Assembly: GCF_007994225.1 (NCBI RefSeq)
Contig: NZ_VLLL01000005.1
Span: 1,907,142-1,971,141, forward strand
Origin: Stackebrandtia albiflava
GTDB taxonomy: Bacteria > Actinomycetota > Actinomycetes > Mycobacteriales > Micromonosporaceae
Direction: 5' to 3'
Length of the DNA: 64,000 nt
The notes beneath the pieces are model-generated. The model was not told the DNA's origin, did no database searches, and saw nothing but the letters and a program-made list of their open reading frames with translations. Of the stretch, positions 1 to 9,076 are shown piece by piece; within the stretch, counting starts at the first letter, position 1, and each line of letters opens with the position of its first letter. The position numbers were made by a program, and so were the translations under genes.

Positions 1-785
1 CGCAGCTCGCCGGGCGCCAGGCGCGACCCCGACGTGTCCACTGCGACCGGTCCGATCCGGAACCGCTCGCCCTGCCAGGTAGTCCAGGCGCCGGGTGCCG
101 GTGTGACGGCACGGATCCGGCGGTCGACCGCGAACGCGGGGTCACTCCAACGGACCCGGGCGTCGTCGACGCCGATCTTGGGTGCCGAGGAGACCCCGTC
201 GGACGGTTGCGGCACCGCCCTGGCCTCCCCCGCGTCGATGCCGTCCAGGACCTGGCGCAGCAGGACCGCGCCGGTGTCGGCGAGCCGGCCGAGCAGGTCG
301 CCGGAGGTGTCGGTCGGCCGCACGGCCTCGGTCACCGTGCCGAACACCGGCCCGGTGTCGAGACCGGTCTCCAGTTGGAAGACGCTGGCGCCGGTGACCT
401 CGTCGCCGTGCAGCACCGCATGCTGTACCGGCGCCGCGCCACGCCACGCGGGCAGCAGCGAGAAGTGCAGGTTGATCCAGCCGTACCGGGGAATGGCCAA
501 CGCGGCGGCGGGCACCAGGGCACCGTAGGCGACCACCGGCACGCAGTCGGGGGCCAGGTCGGTCAGGCGTTGCAGGAACTCCGGCTCCCGTGGCCGGGCC
601 GGGGTCAGGACCTCCACGCCGCGCGCGTCGGCCCAGGCCGCCACCGGGGAACGGGACAGCCGGCGGCCTCTACCGACCCTGGCGTCCGGGCGGGTCACCA
701 CCGCCACCAGTTCGTGACCGCTGTCGGCGATCGCCTCCAGCGACGGGACGGCGACCTCCGGCGTGCCCGCGAATACCAGCCTCAT
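1..785 (-). CDS. fmt: Methionyl-tRNA formyltransferase (3' end outside window)
   Basis: The enzyme transfers a formyl group from 10-formyl-THF to Met-tRNAfMet for translation initiation. The visible 261 codons begin [16 protein letters not shown], the family's N-terminal Rossmann start, and contain the formyl-THF-binding region ([16 protein letters not shown], then [21 protein letters not shown]). The reading frame is open to the window edge, so the C-terminal tRNA-binding domain is mostly missing here. The ATG overlaps the TGA of def upstream (TGATG), showing translational coupling. Function is certain; the 3' end cannot be judged. Confidence 0.95.
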   Translation of the reverse strand, partial: MRLVFAGTPEVAVPSLEAIADSGHELVAVVTRPDARVGRGRRLSRSPVAAWADARGVEVLTPARPREPEFLQRLTDLAPDCVPVVAYGALVPAAALAIPRYGWINLHFSLLPAWRGAAPVQHAVLHGDEVTGASVFQLETGLDTGPVFGTVTEAVRPTDTSGDLLGRLADTGAVLLRQVLDGIDAGEARAVPQPSDGVSSAPKIGVDDARVRWSDPAFAVDRRIRAVTPAPGAWTTWQGERFRIGPVAVDTSGSRLAPGEL

Positions 786-1336
786 CACCTGTGGAATACC
801 CCTCGTCGCGGTTCGTGCGGACTGACCTTCACCTTCACCGCGTCGTTGTACCACTCGGCGGCGCGGATCTCCTTCATCGCCGCCTTACGGCGCTCGGCGT
901 CCATCCGTTCGATGAACAGGACACCGTCGAGGTGGTCGGTCTCGTGTTGCAGGCACCGCGCCATCATCCCGGTGCCGACGATCTGCATCGGGTCGCCGTA
1001 CTCGTTGTAGCCCTTGGCGATCACGTTCATCCTGCGGACCGTGTCGAAGTAGAGCCCCGGGATGGACAGGCAGCCCTCGGGGCCGTCCTGCTCCTCCTCG
1101 TCGGGGAACTCCAGCACCGGGTTGACCAGGTGGCCCATGACGTCGTCCACGTCGAACGCGAACACGCGCAGGCCGACTCCCAGTTGCGGTGCGGCGAGCC
1201 CGGCGCCGCCCTCGTCGAGCATGGTGTCGGACAGGTCGCGGACCAGGCGGCGCAGTTCACGGTCGAAGGTGACGACCTCGTCGGCCGGCGTCCGCAGGAC
1301 GGGATCACCGAACAGCCTGATGGGTTGGACAGTCAT
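785..1336 (-). CDS. def: Peptide deformylase
   Basis: The enzyme removes the N-formyl group from nascent proteins. The protein is 183 aa and carries all three active-site motifs: GAGLAAPQ (motif 1), EGCLS with the metal-binding Cys (motif 2) and QHETDHLDG with two metal-binding His and the catalytic Glu (motif 3). The frame extends upstream to 1552, but that extension is low-complexity. The ATG at 1336 gives [15 protein letters not shown], the normal family start, so it was chosen. It is coupled to fmt downstream, a classic pairing. Confidence 0.95.
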   Translation of the reverse strand: MTVQPIRLFGDPVLRTPADEVVTFDRELRRLVRDLSDTMLDEGGAGLAAPQLGVGLRVFAFDVDDVMGHLVNPVLEFPDEEEQDGPEGCLSIPGLYFDTVRRMNVIAKGYNEYGDPMQIVGTGMMARCLQHETDHLDGVLFIERMDAERRKAAMKEIRAAEWYNDAVKVKVSPHEPRRGVFHR

Positions 1337-1694
1337 GCCGGCCTTCCGTGGGGTTCGACATCTGGAGACACAGGGTGACAAGTCTAGTTGCCCGGTATCC
1401 CGTGCCGTCGCGGCGCCGTTGCCGCGACGGTGGCGGGTCCGTGGCGCGGCGATGATCGACGCCACGCCGGAACGGGTAAGCAGGGGTGGGACCCGGTCCG
1501 GTGTGATTCCGGACCGGCTACCGCAGCCGCGGCGAGCGTCTACGGTGGTCACGGAGGCGGTCCCGCCGACATACCGGAGAACGTTTCGCCTGGGTTGGGC
1601 GCGGGCGAGACCTCACGGGTGCCCGGTGGGACGGCGATCCGGGGACGTCGCCGCCGCCGCGGCTCCGCACGTTCAGGAGGAGGTAGCACCGGAT
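1337..1694. other. Intergenic region between divergent def-fmt and dps
   Basis: This stretch of 358 bp must hold the promoters for def-fmt (minus) and dps (plus). A strong purine-rich ribosome site (AGGAGGAGG) lies at about 1675-1683, twelve bases ahead of the dps ATG. No convincing sigma-70 boxes or inverted repeats stand out. Confidence 0.5.
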
Positions 1695-2165
1695 ATGACC
1701 ACGATCAAGTCACCGTTGTCGAAGGAGGCGCGGGAGGTCGCCGGAAAGGCGTTGCAGGGGGCGCTGGTCGACCTGCTCGACCTGGCGCTGGTGGGTAAGC
1801 AGGCCCACTGGAACGTGTACGGCAGACACTTCCGCTCGATTCACCTGCAGCTAGACGAGGTGGTCGCGTTCGCGCGCACCTCGTCGGACACCGTCGCCGA
1901 GCGGGCCGTGGCGATCGGGGTGGCCGCCGACGGCCGTGCCTCGACGATCGCCGAGACGAGTGGGCTGCCCCCGATCGACGCGGGTCAACTGTCCGACGAC
2001 GACGTGGTGAAACTGTTCATCGACGCGTTCGGCACGATCATCGGGCGGATGCGGGAACGCATCGACGTGACCGCCGACCCCGACCCGGTGACCCAGGACG
2101 TGCTCATCGGCATCACCTCGGAGTTGGAGAAGCAGTACTGGATGTTCCAGGCGGAACTCGCCTGA
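1695..2165 (+). CDS. dps: Dps-family ferritin-like DNA-binding protein
   Basis: Dps proteins oxidise and store iron in a 12-mer and protect DNA from oxidative damage. At 156 aa this is a normal Dps length. The ferroxidase-site signature is visible near residues 35-55: KQAHWNVYG followed by HLQLDEV. The C-terminus holds the long helix ending in EKQYWMFQAEL. The start at 1695 is set by the AGGAGGAGG site; the upstream frame to 1062 is a shadow of def on the other strand. It is a single gene followed by a hairpin terminator. Confidence 0.93.
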   Translation: MTTIKSPLSKEAREVAGKALQGALVDLLDLALVGKQAHWNVYGRHFRSIHLQLDEVVAFARTSSDTVAERAVAIGVAADGRASTIAETSGLPPIDAGQLSDDDVVKLFIDAFGTIIGRMRERIDVTADPDPVTQDVLIGITSELEKQYWMFQAELA

Positions 2166-2170
2166 CGCCC

Positions 2171-2201
2171 CGCGCGCCGGCCGAACCTCGGTCGGCGCGC
2201 G
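2171..2201 (+). terminator. Hairpin after dps
   Basis: A 12-bp stem (CGCGCGCCGGCC at 2171-2182 with GGTCGGCGCGCG at 2190-2201, one G-T pair) and a 7-nt loop lie six bases after the dps stop. There is no U-run, as is usual in high-GC actinobacteria. It may also serve the convergent gene ending at 2256. Confidence 0.7.
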
Positions 2202-2255
2202 GCGGCCGGTCGCGGAGACCTCCGGGCACCGGCGGAGTGAGGCACGGCGGGCCGC

Positions 2256-2990
2256 TCAGTGCGTCCGGCAACCGATCGGCGCGTCCTTGAGCAGCAGGCG
2301 GTTGGCCACGACGAGCACACCGATCATCACGACACCCACCGCGACGCCCACCCGGGTCTCCGGCAGCGGCAAGTCGAGGTCCACTCGCCAGATACGGCCG
2401 CCCCAACTGACACCCATCGCGGTCTCGGCCACCACCACCGGCAGGAAGGCCGGCAGCGCCGACGGAAGGGCCTTGAACGGGGACAGGCGCGTGAACAGCG
2501 ACGCGATGACCCAGCCGGCGAAGAAGTGGACGGTGAAGACGACCGCGAACTCCACGAACACCAGTCCCCACCGCCCACCGTGGTCGAACAGGTGGGGGCC
2601 CTCGATCTGGTAGTGCCACCCGTTGGCCTGGAACACCAGGTACTCGACCAGGTACGCGGCGGCCGAGGCGGCGGGGAGGATGACCCCGCAGACCGCCAGT
2701 GCCGCCCACGTCCCGCCCCAGGTGAAGCTCCGCCGGGTGACGCCGTGGGCGACGTAGGGACGCAGACACGCGGCGGTCAGGATGATGCCGGTCGTCAGCA
2801 GCCAGTAGCGCGGGGCGTAGGAGGCGAAGTCGAGCACGGAGACGTCCGGCGTTCCCAGTACGGAGACCACGGTGAGAATTCCGGCGGTGATCAGGTACAG
2901 CAGTGCCCACACGTACAGGAAATAGCGCAGGTTGATCCGCAGGAGGTCGCGCGCGACGTCCCACGCCGAGGGCGCGGTGTGGTGACTCAT
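2256..2990 (-). CDS. Six-TM membrane protein, probable ABC-2-like permease partner (paralogue 2)
   Basis: This 244-aa polytopic protein has about six hydrophobic segments and a short basic motif, VAHGVTRRSF, after the second one. The same motif (IAHGVTRRRF) is at the matching place in the gene just upstream, so the two are paralogues. It is the last gene of a minus-strand run GntR - ABC ATPase - membrane protein - this gene. In the YtrA-type arrangement such proteins form the membrane half of an ABC transporter. The ATG at 2990 is preceded by GGAAGGGGAA; the longer frame to 3122 overlaps the upstream gene and was rejected. The substrate is not known. Confidence 0.8.
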   Translation of the reverse strand: MSHHTAPSAWDVARDLLRINLRYFLYVWALLYLITAGILTVVSVLGTPDVSVLDFASYAPRYWLLTTGIILTAACLRPYVAHGVTRRSFTWGGTWAALAVCGVILPAASAAAYLVEYLVFQANGWHYQIEGPHLFDHGGRWGLVFVEFAVVFTVHFFAGWVIASLFTRLSPFKALPSALPAFLPVVVAETAMGVSWGGRIWRVDLDLPLPETRVGVAVGVVMIGVLVVANRLLLKDAPIGCRTH

Positions 2991-3042
2991 CGGTTCCCCT
3001 TCCGGGACGTGGGGAGTCGCCGGGGACTCCGGGGTGTGCCGG

Positions 3043-3765
3043 TCACGGTCGACCGGCGGGGCCGGGTGGGACGGGAAGGTTCCGGCCGGACCGGTGGATG
3101 AAGAGCGCGGTGGCGAGGACACCGGCGAGGACGATCAGGTTCTCGACCCGGACGCCGGTCTCCCCGGCGACAGGGGCCAGTAGGCCGGTGCGCCACTGCA
3201 CCGACTCGGCGTAGAACGGCAACATCAGCAACGGCACGAGCAGAACCGTTCCCACGAGTCCCCCGTAGCGCCGGTATCCGGTCACGATCGCCCACCCGGT
3301 GACCAGGTACGCCAGATACAGCAGCGCGAACTCGGCACCGTGCCCGACGACGGCGGCGGGTCCGGCGACCAGGTCGACGCCGTCGGGGAACTGGGTCCCA
3401 CCGCTCCACCGGAACACCAGCCGTTCCACGAGGAATCCGATCTGCATGATCGCGGCGTATCCCACGGCGGTGCCGAGTACGACGGCGAAGGCGGCGGCGT
3501 CGAACCGGCGGCGGGTCACGCCGTGCGCGATGTAGACCGGCAGGAACCGCGCCGAGAGCATGGTGCCGAGGAAGAGGACGAAGTACTGCGGTATCCAACG
3601 CGCCCCCTGCCACACGCTCGACGGCTCGTCGGCGACCGACAACACGATCGACGCGATGACGATGAACGCCGCCACCACGATCACCCAGAACCCGGCCGAG
3701 GCGAGCGCGAACCGGGTCGCGAGCCCGGTCGCCGGAGTGGCCGTTCCGGGCCGCGCGGCGGTCAC
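3043..3765 (-). CDS. Six-TM membrane protein, probable ABC-2-like permease partner (paralogue 1)
   Basis: A 240-aa polytopic protein with hydrophobic segments near residues 25-45, 60-80, 90-115, 140-165, 170-190 and 210-230. It shares the IAHGVTRRRF motif and overall layout with the following gene. Its start codon overlaps the stop of the ABC ATPase upstream (about 4 nt), so it is translationally coupled to it and very probably supplies its membrane domain. No extracellular solute-binding protein is encoded nearby, which suggests export or envelope defence rather than uptake. That is inference. Confidence 0.8.
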   Translation of the reverse strand: MTAARPGTATPATGLATRFALASAGFWVIVVAAFIVIASIVLSVADEPSSVWQGARWIPQYFVLFLGTMLSARFLPVYIAHGVTRRRFDAAAFAVVLGTAVGYAAIMQIGFLVERLVFRWSGGTQFPDGVDLVAGPAAVVGHGAEFALLYLAYLVTGWAIVTGYRRYGGLVGTVLLVPLLMLPFYAESVQWRTGLLAPVAGETGVRVENLIVLAGVLATALFIHRSGRNLPVPPGPAGRP

Positions 3766-4643
3766 GGTGTCTCCCGCTCGGGGTCGGTGAGGTGGATGAA
3801 CAGGTCCTGCAGCGGGACCGGGCCGATCTCCAGGCCCGCCGAGGTGGCCTGGCGGCGCTGTTCGGCGTCCAGGCCGCCGAAGACGGTCACCTGGCTGGTG
3901 GCGCCGAGTGTCTGTCGTCCCAGGACGCGCATGCCGGAGGTGAAATCCTCGACGTCCCGGCTCGGGCCGGTCACGGCCGCGCCGCGTTCCCGCATGTCGT
4001 CGGCGGACTCGTGCAGCACCAGTCCGCCCCTGTCGAGGATGACGACCTCCTCGAACAGTGACGAGACCTCCTCGATGAGGTGGGTGGACAGGATCACGGT
4101 CCGCGGGTGGGCGAGGTAGTCGTTGAGCAGTTCCTCGTAGAACGCGTACCGGGAGGGTGCGTCCATGCCGAGGTGGACCTCGTCGAAGAGGGTGACCGGT
4201 GCCCGGCTCGCCAGCCCGAGGGTGACGCCCAACGCCGAACGCATGCCACGGGACAGCTGGGTGACCCGTTTGCGGGTGGGGATCCGGAACCGTTCGACGA
4301 GCTGGCCGGCCCGTTCCTCACTCCAGTAGGGGCGATGCGCGGCGGCGAACCGGAGGACGGAGGACACCCGGTCGCTCTCGAAGACGTCGCCGCCCTCACG
4401 GATGAGGCAGATCTGGGAGACGATCTCCGCCGCCTCGAACGGCGCGGTGCCGCCGACGGTGATCTCACCGGACGTGGGGCGGCGGAACGCGGCGGCCAGG
4501 GACGCGAACGAGGTCTTGCCGGAGCCGTTGCGTCCCAACAGGCCGTAGATCCTCCCGCCCTCCAGGTGGAGGTTCAGGTGGTCGAGGGCGCGGGTGTCAC
4601 CGTAGTCGAGGACCAGATCGTCGGCGGTGATGGACAGGGTCAT
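3762..4643 (-). CDS. ABC transporter ATP-binding protein (YtrB-like)
   Basis: A 293-aa cytoplasmic ATPase. The Walker A motif GRNGSGKT is near residue 38, the signature LSRGM near 135, a Walker B with unusual wording (VTLFDEVHLGMD rather than LLLDEP) near 155, and the H-loop STHL near 190. A C-terminal 70-residue tail follows the ATPase core. The ATG overlaps the stop of the GntR gene (ATGA), so ATPase and regulator are made from one mRNA. The pairing with an YtrA-like regulator and two small permeases is the ytr layout found in Gram-positives. Confidence 0.9.
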   Translation of the reverse strand: MTLSITADDLVLDYGDTRALDHLNLHLEGGRIYGLLGRNGSGKTSFASLAAAFRRPTSGEITVGGTAPFEAAEIVSQICLIREGGDVFESDRVSSVLRFAAAHRPYWSEERAGQLVERFRIPTRKRVTQLSRGMRSALGVTLGLASRAPVTLFDEVHLGMDAPSRYAFYEELLNDYLAHPRTVILSTHLIEEVSSLFEEVVILDRGGLVLHESADDMRERGAAVTGPSRDVEDFTSGMRVLGRQTLGATSQVTVFGGLDAEQRRQATSAGLEIGPVPLQDLFIHLTDPERETP

Positions 4644-5008
4644 GAGGGCTCACCGATCTCGTGCTGTCGGATGTGGTCTACGACGTCGTCGAGGGGGACG
4701 CCGATGGTCTCGGCCTCGGTGATCATCGGATCGACGACGTCGGTGAAGAAGCGTTCGCGGTGTCGCGTGCGCAGCCTTTCGCGGGCGTCGGCGCTGACGA
4801 ACATGCCGACCCCCCGTCGCTTGTAGAGGATGTCCTCGTCCACGAGCGACTGGAGGCCCTTGGCCGCGGTGGCCGGGTTGATCCGGTATGCGACCGCGAA
4901 CTGGTTGGTGGACATGACCTGCGCCCCCTCCGCGAGCGCCCCGGACAGGATGTCGCCCTTGATCCGTTCCGCGATCTGCCGGTAGATCGGGCTGCGATCG
5001 TCGAACAC
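4640..5008 (-). CDS. GntR-family regulator, YtrA subfamily
   Basis: A 122-aa regulator with an N-terminal winged helix (SPIYRQIAERIKGDILSGAL, then MSTNQFAVAYRINPATAAKGLQSLVDEDILYKRRGVGMFV). It has only about 45 residues of C-terminal helices, which is the YtrA subfamily hallmark: no effector-binding FadR or UTRA domain. It heads the ABC operon. A perfect 11-bp inverted repeat lies 24 bases ahead of its start, so autorepression of the operon is the simplest reading. Confidence 0.92.
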   Translation of the reverse strand: MFDDRSPIYRQIAERIKGDILSGALAEGAQVMSTNQFAVAYRINPATAAKGLQSLVDEDILYKRRGVGMFVSADARERLRTRHRERFFTDVVDPMITEAETIGVPLDDVVDHIRQHEIGEPS

Positions 5009-5031
5009 CGCCGCCTCCTGGCCCCGAGGTT

Positions 5032-5063
5032 CTATGGTTCATTACTTGACCAATGAACCATAG
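5032..5063 (-). promoter_or_regulatory. Operator/promoter of the GntR-ABC operon
   Basis: CTATGGTTCAT (5032-5042) and ATGAACCATAG (5053-5063) form a perfect 11-bp inverted repeat with a 10-nt spacer. It is AT-rich against a very GC-rich background. On the minus strand it sits 24 nt before the GntR start, where the -10 region of a short-leader promoter would be. YtrA-type regulators bind this kind of spaced palindrome. Confidence 0.75.
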
Positions 5064-5105
5064 GACAAGAGCCGTCGACCCGCCCACCCAGGGGACCGGC
5101 GGCGG

Positions 5106-5516
5106 TCAGGACGCGGGCCGGACCGCCCCGAACGGGCCCTCCCCCGGGCGCCACACCGTCCAGGCGCCGTCACGGAAACCACCGAGCATCGCGATCTCCA
5201 CAAGCTCGTCGGTGCCGGGATGCCACGCCAAGGCCACGTCCCCGAAGTCGATCGTCAGCCCCGATCCGGGTTGTGCGGACGTCGCGGTCACGACGAGCCC
5301 GATCAGCGAACGCAGCGCGTCGGTCCATCCGGCGGCGGCCGCGGTGACCGGGCCGGCTCGGGAGACGACGACGGGCGGCACGAAACAGGAGAGCACCGGT
5401 TCGTCCGGGCCCGTCTCCGTATCGAACCTCAGCTGCACGTAGTCCTGAACGAAGATCACCGAGTAGAGCCGGCAACGGACGAGCCGCGCCGACAACGACG
5501 GCAGGGGTTCCCTCAC
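5106..5516 (-). CDS. Conserved actinobacterial protein of unknown function
   Basis: A 136-aa soluble protein. It has no TM segment and no recognised catalytic motif. Patterns that look conserved are FVQDYVQLRFD near residue 22, ALRSLIGLVV near 67 and GGFRDGAWTVWRPGEGPF at the end, a wording I associate with an unnamed actinobacterial family. Codon use matches the neighbours and the GTG/ATG-type start at 5516 leaves a normal gap to priA. It is probably transcribed after priA. No function is proposed. Confidence 0.75.
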   Translation of the reverse strand: MREPLPSLSARLVRCRLYSVIFVQDYVQLRFDTETGPDEPVLSCFVPPVVVSRAGPVTAAAAGWTDALRSLIGLVVTATSAQPGSGLTIDFGDVALAWHPGTDELVEIAMLGGFRDGAWTVWRPGEGPFGAVRPAS

Positions 5517-5549
5517 GCGGGGGAGCCTAGCGGCCGGTGGGGCGTCGGG

Positions 5550-7496
5550 TCACCACAGTTCGCGGGGATCGACCTGCACCCGCACCACGTCACCGGGCTT
5601 CTTGAGACTGCGGGCCGCCGAGGCGCGGTGCAACTCCGCGGCCAGCCGCATCCCGTCGCGCCGGGTGGTGCGCAGCAACAACCGCTCGGTCTCCGCGTCC
5701 ACCGGGATCGGACCCAACACGTCGGTACCGGTCGGGAGTTCGGTGAGCGCCATGAGCTCCGCGACCGACGCGGGACGCCCCGTCAACGCGACCATCCGCA
5801 CCAACGGTGGGAACCTGAGCTCGTTCCGGGTGCCCAGTTCACGCGCGGCGAACCACGCCGGATCCCAACGCAGCAACGCCTGCACGGTGGGCAGACCGCC
5901 GTCCGCGACCACCACGACGCTTCCGCCGTCCGCCGCCGGGCGCGCCAGGGCCGCGGCGGCGAACCAGCGCCGCAACGCCTCCTCCTCGGCGCGCAGGTCC
6001 GCGCGGCTCAGCAACGCCCAGGTGTCCAGCAGCAGTACGGCACCGTACCCGCCGACGGCGACCGGTTCCGCGCCCGGCGTCGCGACCACGATCGCGGGAC
6101 CGGCGGCGACCTCGCCCAGGATGCGGTCCCCGCCGGAGGTGTGCACCGGCACCCCCGCGAAGGCCCGGCCCAGCTCCTCGGCGGTCCGGGCGGCGCCGAT
6201 CACGTTGGCCCGCAACCGCCTGCCGCCGCAACCCGCGCAACGGTGGTCGGCGGCCGGACGGCCGCACCACCGGCAGGCCGGTGTCGCCCCCGACGACGGC
6301 AGCCCCAGTGGGCCGGAGCACTGCGCGCACTGCGCCCTGCGACGACAGTCCGCGCAGGAGACGGCCGGAAGGTAGCCCCGCCGGGGCGACTGGACCAGTA
6401 CCGGATTCCCGTCCCGAAGCGCCTTCTGCGCCGCCCGCCACGCCGGGGTGGGCAGCCGCGCCGCACCGGAGTCGGGGTCGGCGGCCAGGTCGGCGTCGTC
6501 GCCGACCGGCACCACTCGCGGCGACGCCCGCCGCACCGTCTCCCGTTCGGCGGTCACCGCCGTGGCCCAGCCGCTCTCCACGAGCAGCTCCGCCTGGGTG
6601 CTGCGGGTCCAGCCGGCGATCACCGCGGCGCAGTCACCGAGTTTCGCACGGGTCAACAGCACCTCCCGCGCGTGGGGGTAGGGCGCGTGCGGCTCGGCGT
6701 GCGAGTCGTCGCCATCGTCCCACAGCACCACCAGGCCCAGATCGGCCACCGGCGCGAACACCGCCGCGCGTGTCCCCGCCACGACCCTGACCGTCCCGCG
6801 CCGCGCCGCCAGGAACGCCCGGTACCGCTTGGCCGGTCCCATCGCGGCCGACAGACAGACGTGCCGGTCGGGTCCCAGGACCCGGGTGAGGGCGGCGTCG
6901 AGGGCCTCGAGGTCACGTTGATCGGGCACTATCAGCAACGCGCCCCGGCCGCCGGCCGCGGTGGCGGCGGCGGCCTCGGCGAGCCTGGTCCGCCAGTCCT
7001 CCCCCGGGAGCGCCTGCCACACCACCCGGGGGTGCCTGCGGGCGCTCAACGCGGTGAGGAAACGCTCCCCGTGGGCGTAACGCCGCCATCCGGCGGCGGG
7101 CGGTTCCACGATCGGGCCGGCCCGCCCCGGCGGCTCCTCCTGCTCGATCCGGGCCTGACGCGGTGGAACCGCCAGCCGCAACACGTCCGACAGGTTTCCC
7201 GCGTAACGGTCGGCGATCTCCCGGGCGAGTTTCGCGACCGGCTCCGACAACACCGGTTCGGGTGACACCAGCTTCTCGATCGGATGCAGTCTGCCCTCGT
7301 ACCGGGTGTCGGTGGCCAGTTCGATCACGAAACCCGACAGCAGCCGTCCCGCGAAGCGCACCTTGACGCGGCAACCCGGCCGCACCCGGTCGGCCGTCTC
7401 CTCGGGCACCAGGTAGTCGAACAACCGGTCCAGGTGTGGAAGCGGGCTGTCGACACACACACGGGCCACGGTCCGAGGGGGCGTGTCGAACAGCAT
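5550..7496 (-). CDS. priA: Primosomal protein N' (PriA) lacking ATPase motifs
   Basis: PriA recognises stalled forks and restarts replication. This 648-aa protein has the N-terminal 3'-DNA-binding domain (VARVCVDSPLPHLDRLFDYLVPEE) and the Cys-rich zinc insert with eight Cys near residues 380-430 (CADC, CAQC, CRWC, CAGC). The helicase Walker A (GxxGSGKT) is absent, and the DEEH box is replaced by WDDGDD near residue 255. Such degenerate PriA proteins are known from actinobacteria. In many relatives priA lies beside def-fmt; here about 4 kb (dps, the ABC operon and a small gene) separates them. Confidence 0.92.
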   Translation of the reverse strand: MLFDTPPRTVARVCVDSPLPHLDRLFDYLVPEETADRVRPGCRVKVRFAGRLLSGFVIELATDTRYEGRLHPIEKLVSPEPVLSEPVAKLAREIADRYAGNLSDVLRLAVPPRQARIEQEEPPGRAGPIVEPPAAGWRRYAHGERFLTALSARRHPRVVWQALPGEDWRTRLAEAAAATAAGGRGALLIVPDQRDLEALDAALTRVLGPDRHVCLSAAMGPAKRYRAFLAARRGTVRVVAGTRAAVFAPVADLGLVVLWDDGDDSHAEPHAPYPHAREVLLTRAKLGDCAAVIAGWTRSTQAELLVESGWATAVTAERETVRRASPRVVPVGDDADLAADPDSGAARLPTPAWRAAQKALRDGNPVLVQSPRRGYLPAVSCADCRRRAQCAQCSGPLGLPSSGATPACRWCGRPAADHRCAGCGGRRLRANVIGAARTAEELGRAFAGVPVHTSGGDRILGEVAAGPAIVVATPGAEPVAVGGYGAVLLLDTWALLSRADLRAEEEALRRWFAAAALARPAADGGSVVVVADGGLPTVQALLRWDPAWFAARELGTRNELRFPPLVRMVALTGRPASVAELMALTELPTGTDVLGPIPVDAETERLLLRTTRRDGMRLAAELHRASAARSLKKPGDVVRVQVDPRELW

Positions 7497-7509
7497 GCGC
7501 CATTTCTAC

Positions 7510-7541
7510 CCGGTGCCGCCGACATCTCGCGGCGGCACCGG
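7510..7541 (-). terminator. Hairpin after the DUF4173 gene
   Basis: A perfect 12-bp stem (CCGGTGCCGCCG at 7510-7521, CGGCGGCACCGG at 7530-7541) with an 8-nt loop, 12 bases after the stop of the membrane protein gene and before priA. It makes priA likely to be transcribed from its own promoter. Confidence 0.75.
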
Positions 7542-7552
7542 GGTGGGGCGTC

Positions 7553-9076
7553 TCACCAGTAGTAGCGCGGCGAGTGGGCGCAGTCGAGCCCGTCGGCGGC
7601 CTCGACCTCCGCCGAGGCCAGCCACCGCGACAGGTTCCACGTCCAGGGCGCGTCGTCCTCCTCGCCCAACGCGGCGTCGATGAACGACAGGGCGCACCGG
7701 CGTTCCTCCCCGTCGAGGCCGTCCAGGCCGCCCACCGTGTCGGCGGAGAGTCCACTCAGGTAGTCCCAGTCGGTTCCCGCCACGCCGGGATCGTCGAGGT
7801 TGTGCCGGAGGATGAGCGCGTCGGGGTTCACCGCCGCCAGGCCGAGGACGGCCGCGGCGCCGGTACACATGACGGCCCGCGACAACCAGCCCGCCCGCAG
7901 TCGCCGGCCGCAGGCCAGCACCAGGACGAAGACCACCGCGATCCACAGCTCCACCACGAAGATCCAGACCCGCAGCCGGGTGAGGCCGTACGCCTCGGAG
8001 TACAGGGTCATCCGGAACAGCGCCGACGCCACGACCAGCAGCGACATCACCGCCAACGCCCCCAGCGCGCCCCGCAGCAGGAGGCGGTCGGCGCGGGTGT
8101 CGCGGGCCGCGCGCCACGCGACCACGGCGATGACCGCCAGACTCAACACGCTGACGACCGACAACTGCCAGAACCCGGAGCGCGCGTACTCGGCGTAACC
8201 GACGTCGGCGTCCACAAGGTACCGCGCTCCGCCGAACAGCACGCCCGCCTGCACCGCGATGAACACCGCGAACACCAGGTTCACCGCCAGCAGCGGGATC
8301 AGCCATTCGAGCCGTCGCGTGCCGGGCGTCGTGTCCCCCAGGGCGTCGTCGAATCGCGGCCGGGTCACCGCCTGGTAGAACAGGCCGACCAGGAGCGGCA
8401 GCACGAACACCGCCAGTACCGTCCGGAACACGAGCGGGCCGACCGCGAAGTCCGGGAGCACCAGGTCGACGACCCGGGCGAAACCGGGGTCGGCGGCGGC
8501 GAACAGCCCTCCGAACACCAGCAGCAGGACGACCGAGGTCAGTCCTATTCGGACACCGCGCATGCTGCCGCGACGTGCCGCGTCGCGCACTCCGCGCCCG
8601 AACCACATCCCGGCGCCCGGCAACGCCAGCAGCGGCGCCAGTCCCAGCGGCAGCCAGGCGGCGAACCGCCGGGGCAGCGCCACGGTGTACCAGGTCATCA
8701 CCAGGGCCACCAGTACGGTCAGGGCGACGAGCCACCCGGCGTCACGCCACGTCGGGACCGTCCACAGTGCTGCGGTCAACGCCGCGGCCGTCCAACGCAC
8801 CGGGCCGCCCCGGCGGTCCAGCCACAGCGCGGTCGCCAGTACGGCGAGCCCCCACAGCGTCACTCCGACGCCCACGTACGGCAGGTACGGGATCAGGCAC
8901 GCCACCGCGAACGCGAGGCCGGCGGCCACCGCGAGCAACCACCCGGACATGCTCCGGGGTGTGCCGCGCCACCAGTCCCCGATGTCCACCGGGCGCGGCG
9001 TGCCCGGCGGCGCGCCCGGGGGCGGCACCGGCGGCGGCACCGGCGGCGGCACGGTCATCGGTTCAGAATTCGACAT
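7553..9076 (-). CDS. DUF4173-type polytopic membrane protein
   Basis: A 507-aa protein with a Pro-rich cytoplasmic N-terminus (repeated PPPVPPP), about twelve TM segments, and a soluble C-terminal tail of some 90 residues rich in Asp, Leu and Trp. Its architecture and motifs such as WFGRGVRDAARR fit the DUF4153/DUF4173 family, whose function is unknown. The start at 9076 was chosen because a GGAGGA site precedes it by five bases; the frame runs further to 9115. It overlaps the 3' end of the sensor kinase gene by 14 bases and is probably in the same operon as that two-component system. Confidence 0.82.
   Translation of the reverse strand: MSNSEPMTVPPPVPPPVPPPGAPPGTPRPVDIGDWWRGTPRSMSGWLLAVAAGLAFAVACLIPYLPYVGVGVTLWGLAVLATALWLDRRGGPVRWTAAALTAALWTVPTWRDAGWLVALTVLVALVMTWYTVALPRRFAAWLPLGLAPLLALPGAGMWFGRGVRDAARRGSMRGVRIGLTSVVLLLVFGGLFAAADPGFARVVDLVLPDFAVGPLVFRTVLAVFVLPLLVGLFYQAVTRPRFDDALGDTTPGTRRLEWLIPLLAVNLVFAVFIAVQAGVLFGGARYLVDADVGYAEYARSGFWQLSVVSVLSLAVIAVVAWRAARDTRADRLLLRGALGALAVMSLLVVASALFRMTLYSEAYGLTRLRVWIFVVELWIAVVFVLVLACGRRLRAGWLSRAVMCTGAAAVLGLAAVNPDALILRHNLDDPGVAGTDWDYLSGLSADTVGGLDGLDGEERRCALSFIDAALGEEDDAPWTWNLSRWLASAEVEAADGLDCAHSPRYYW

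Noticed and set aside
5220-7265. 681-codon plus-strand frame opposite priA
   Set aside because: Low-complexity Arg/Gly/Pro/His composition; priA on the other strand is certain.
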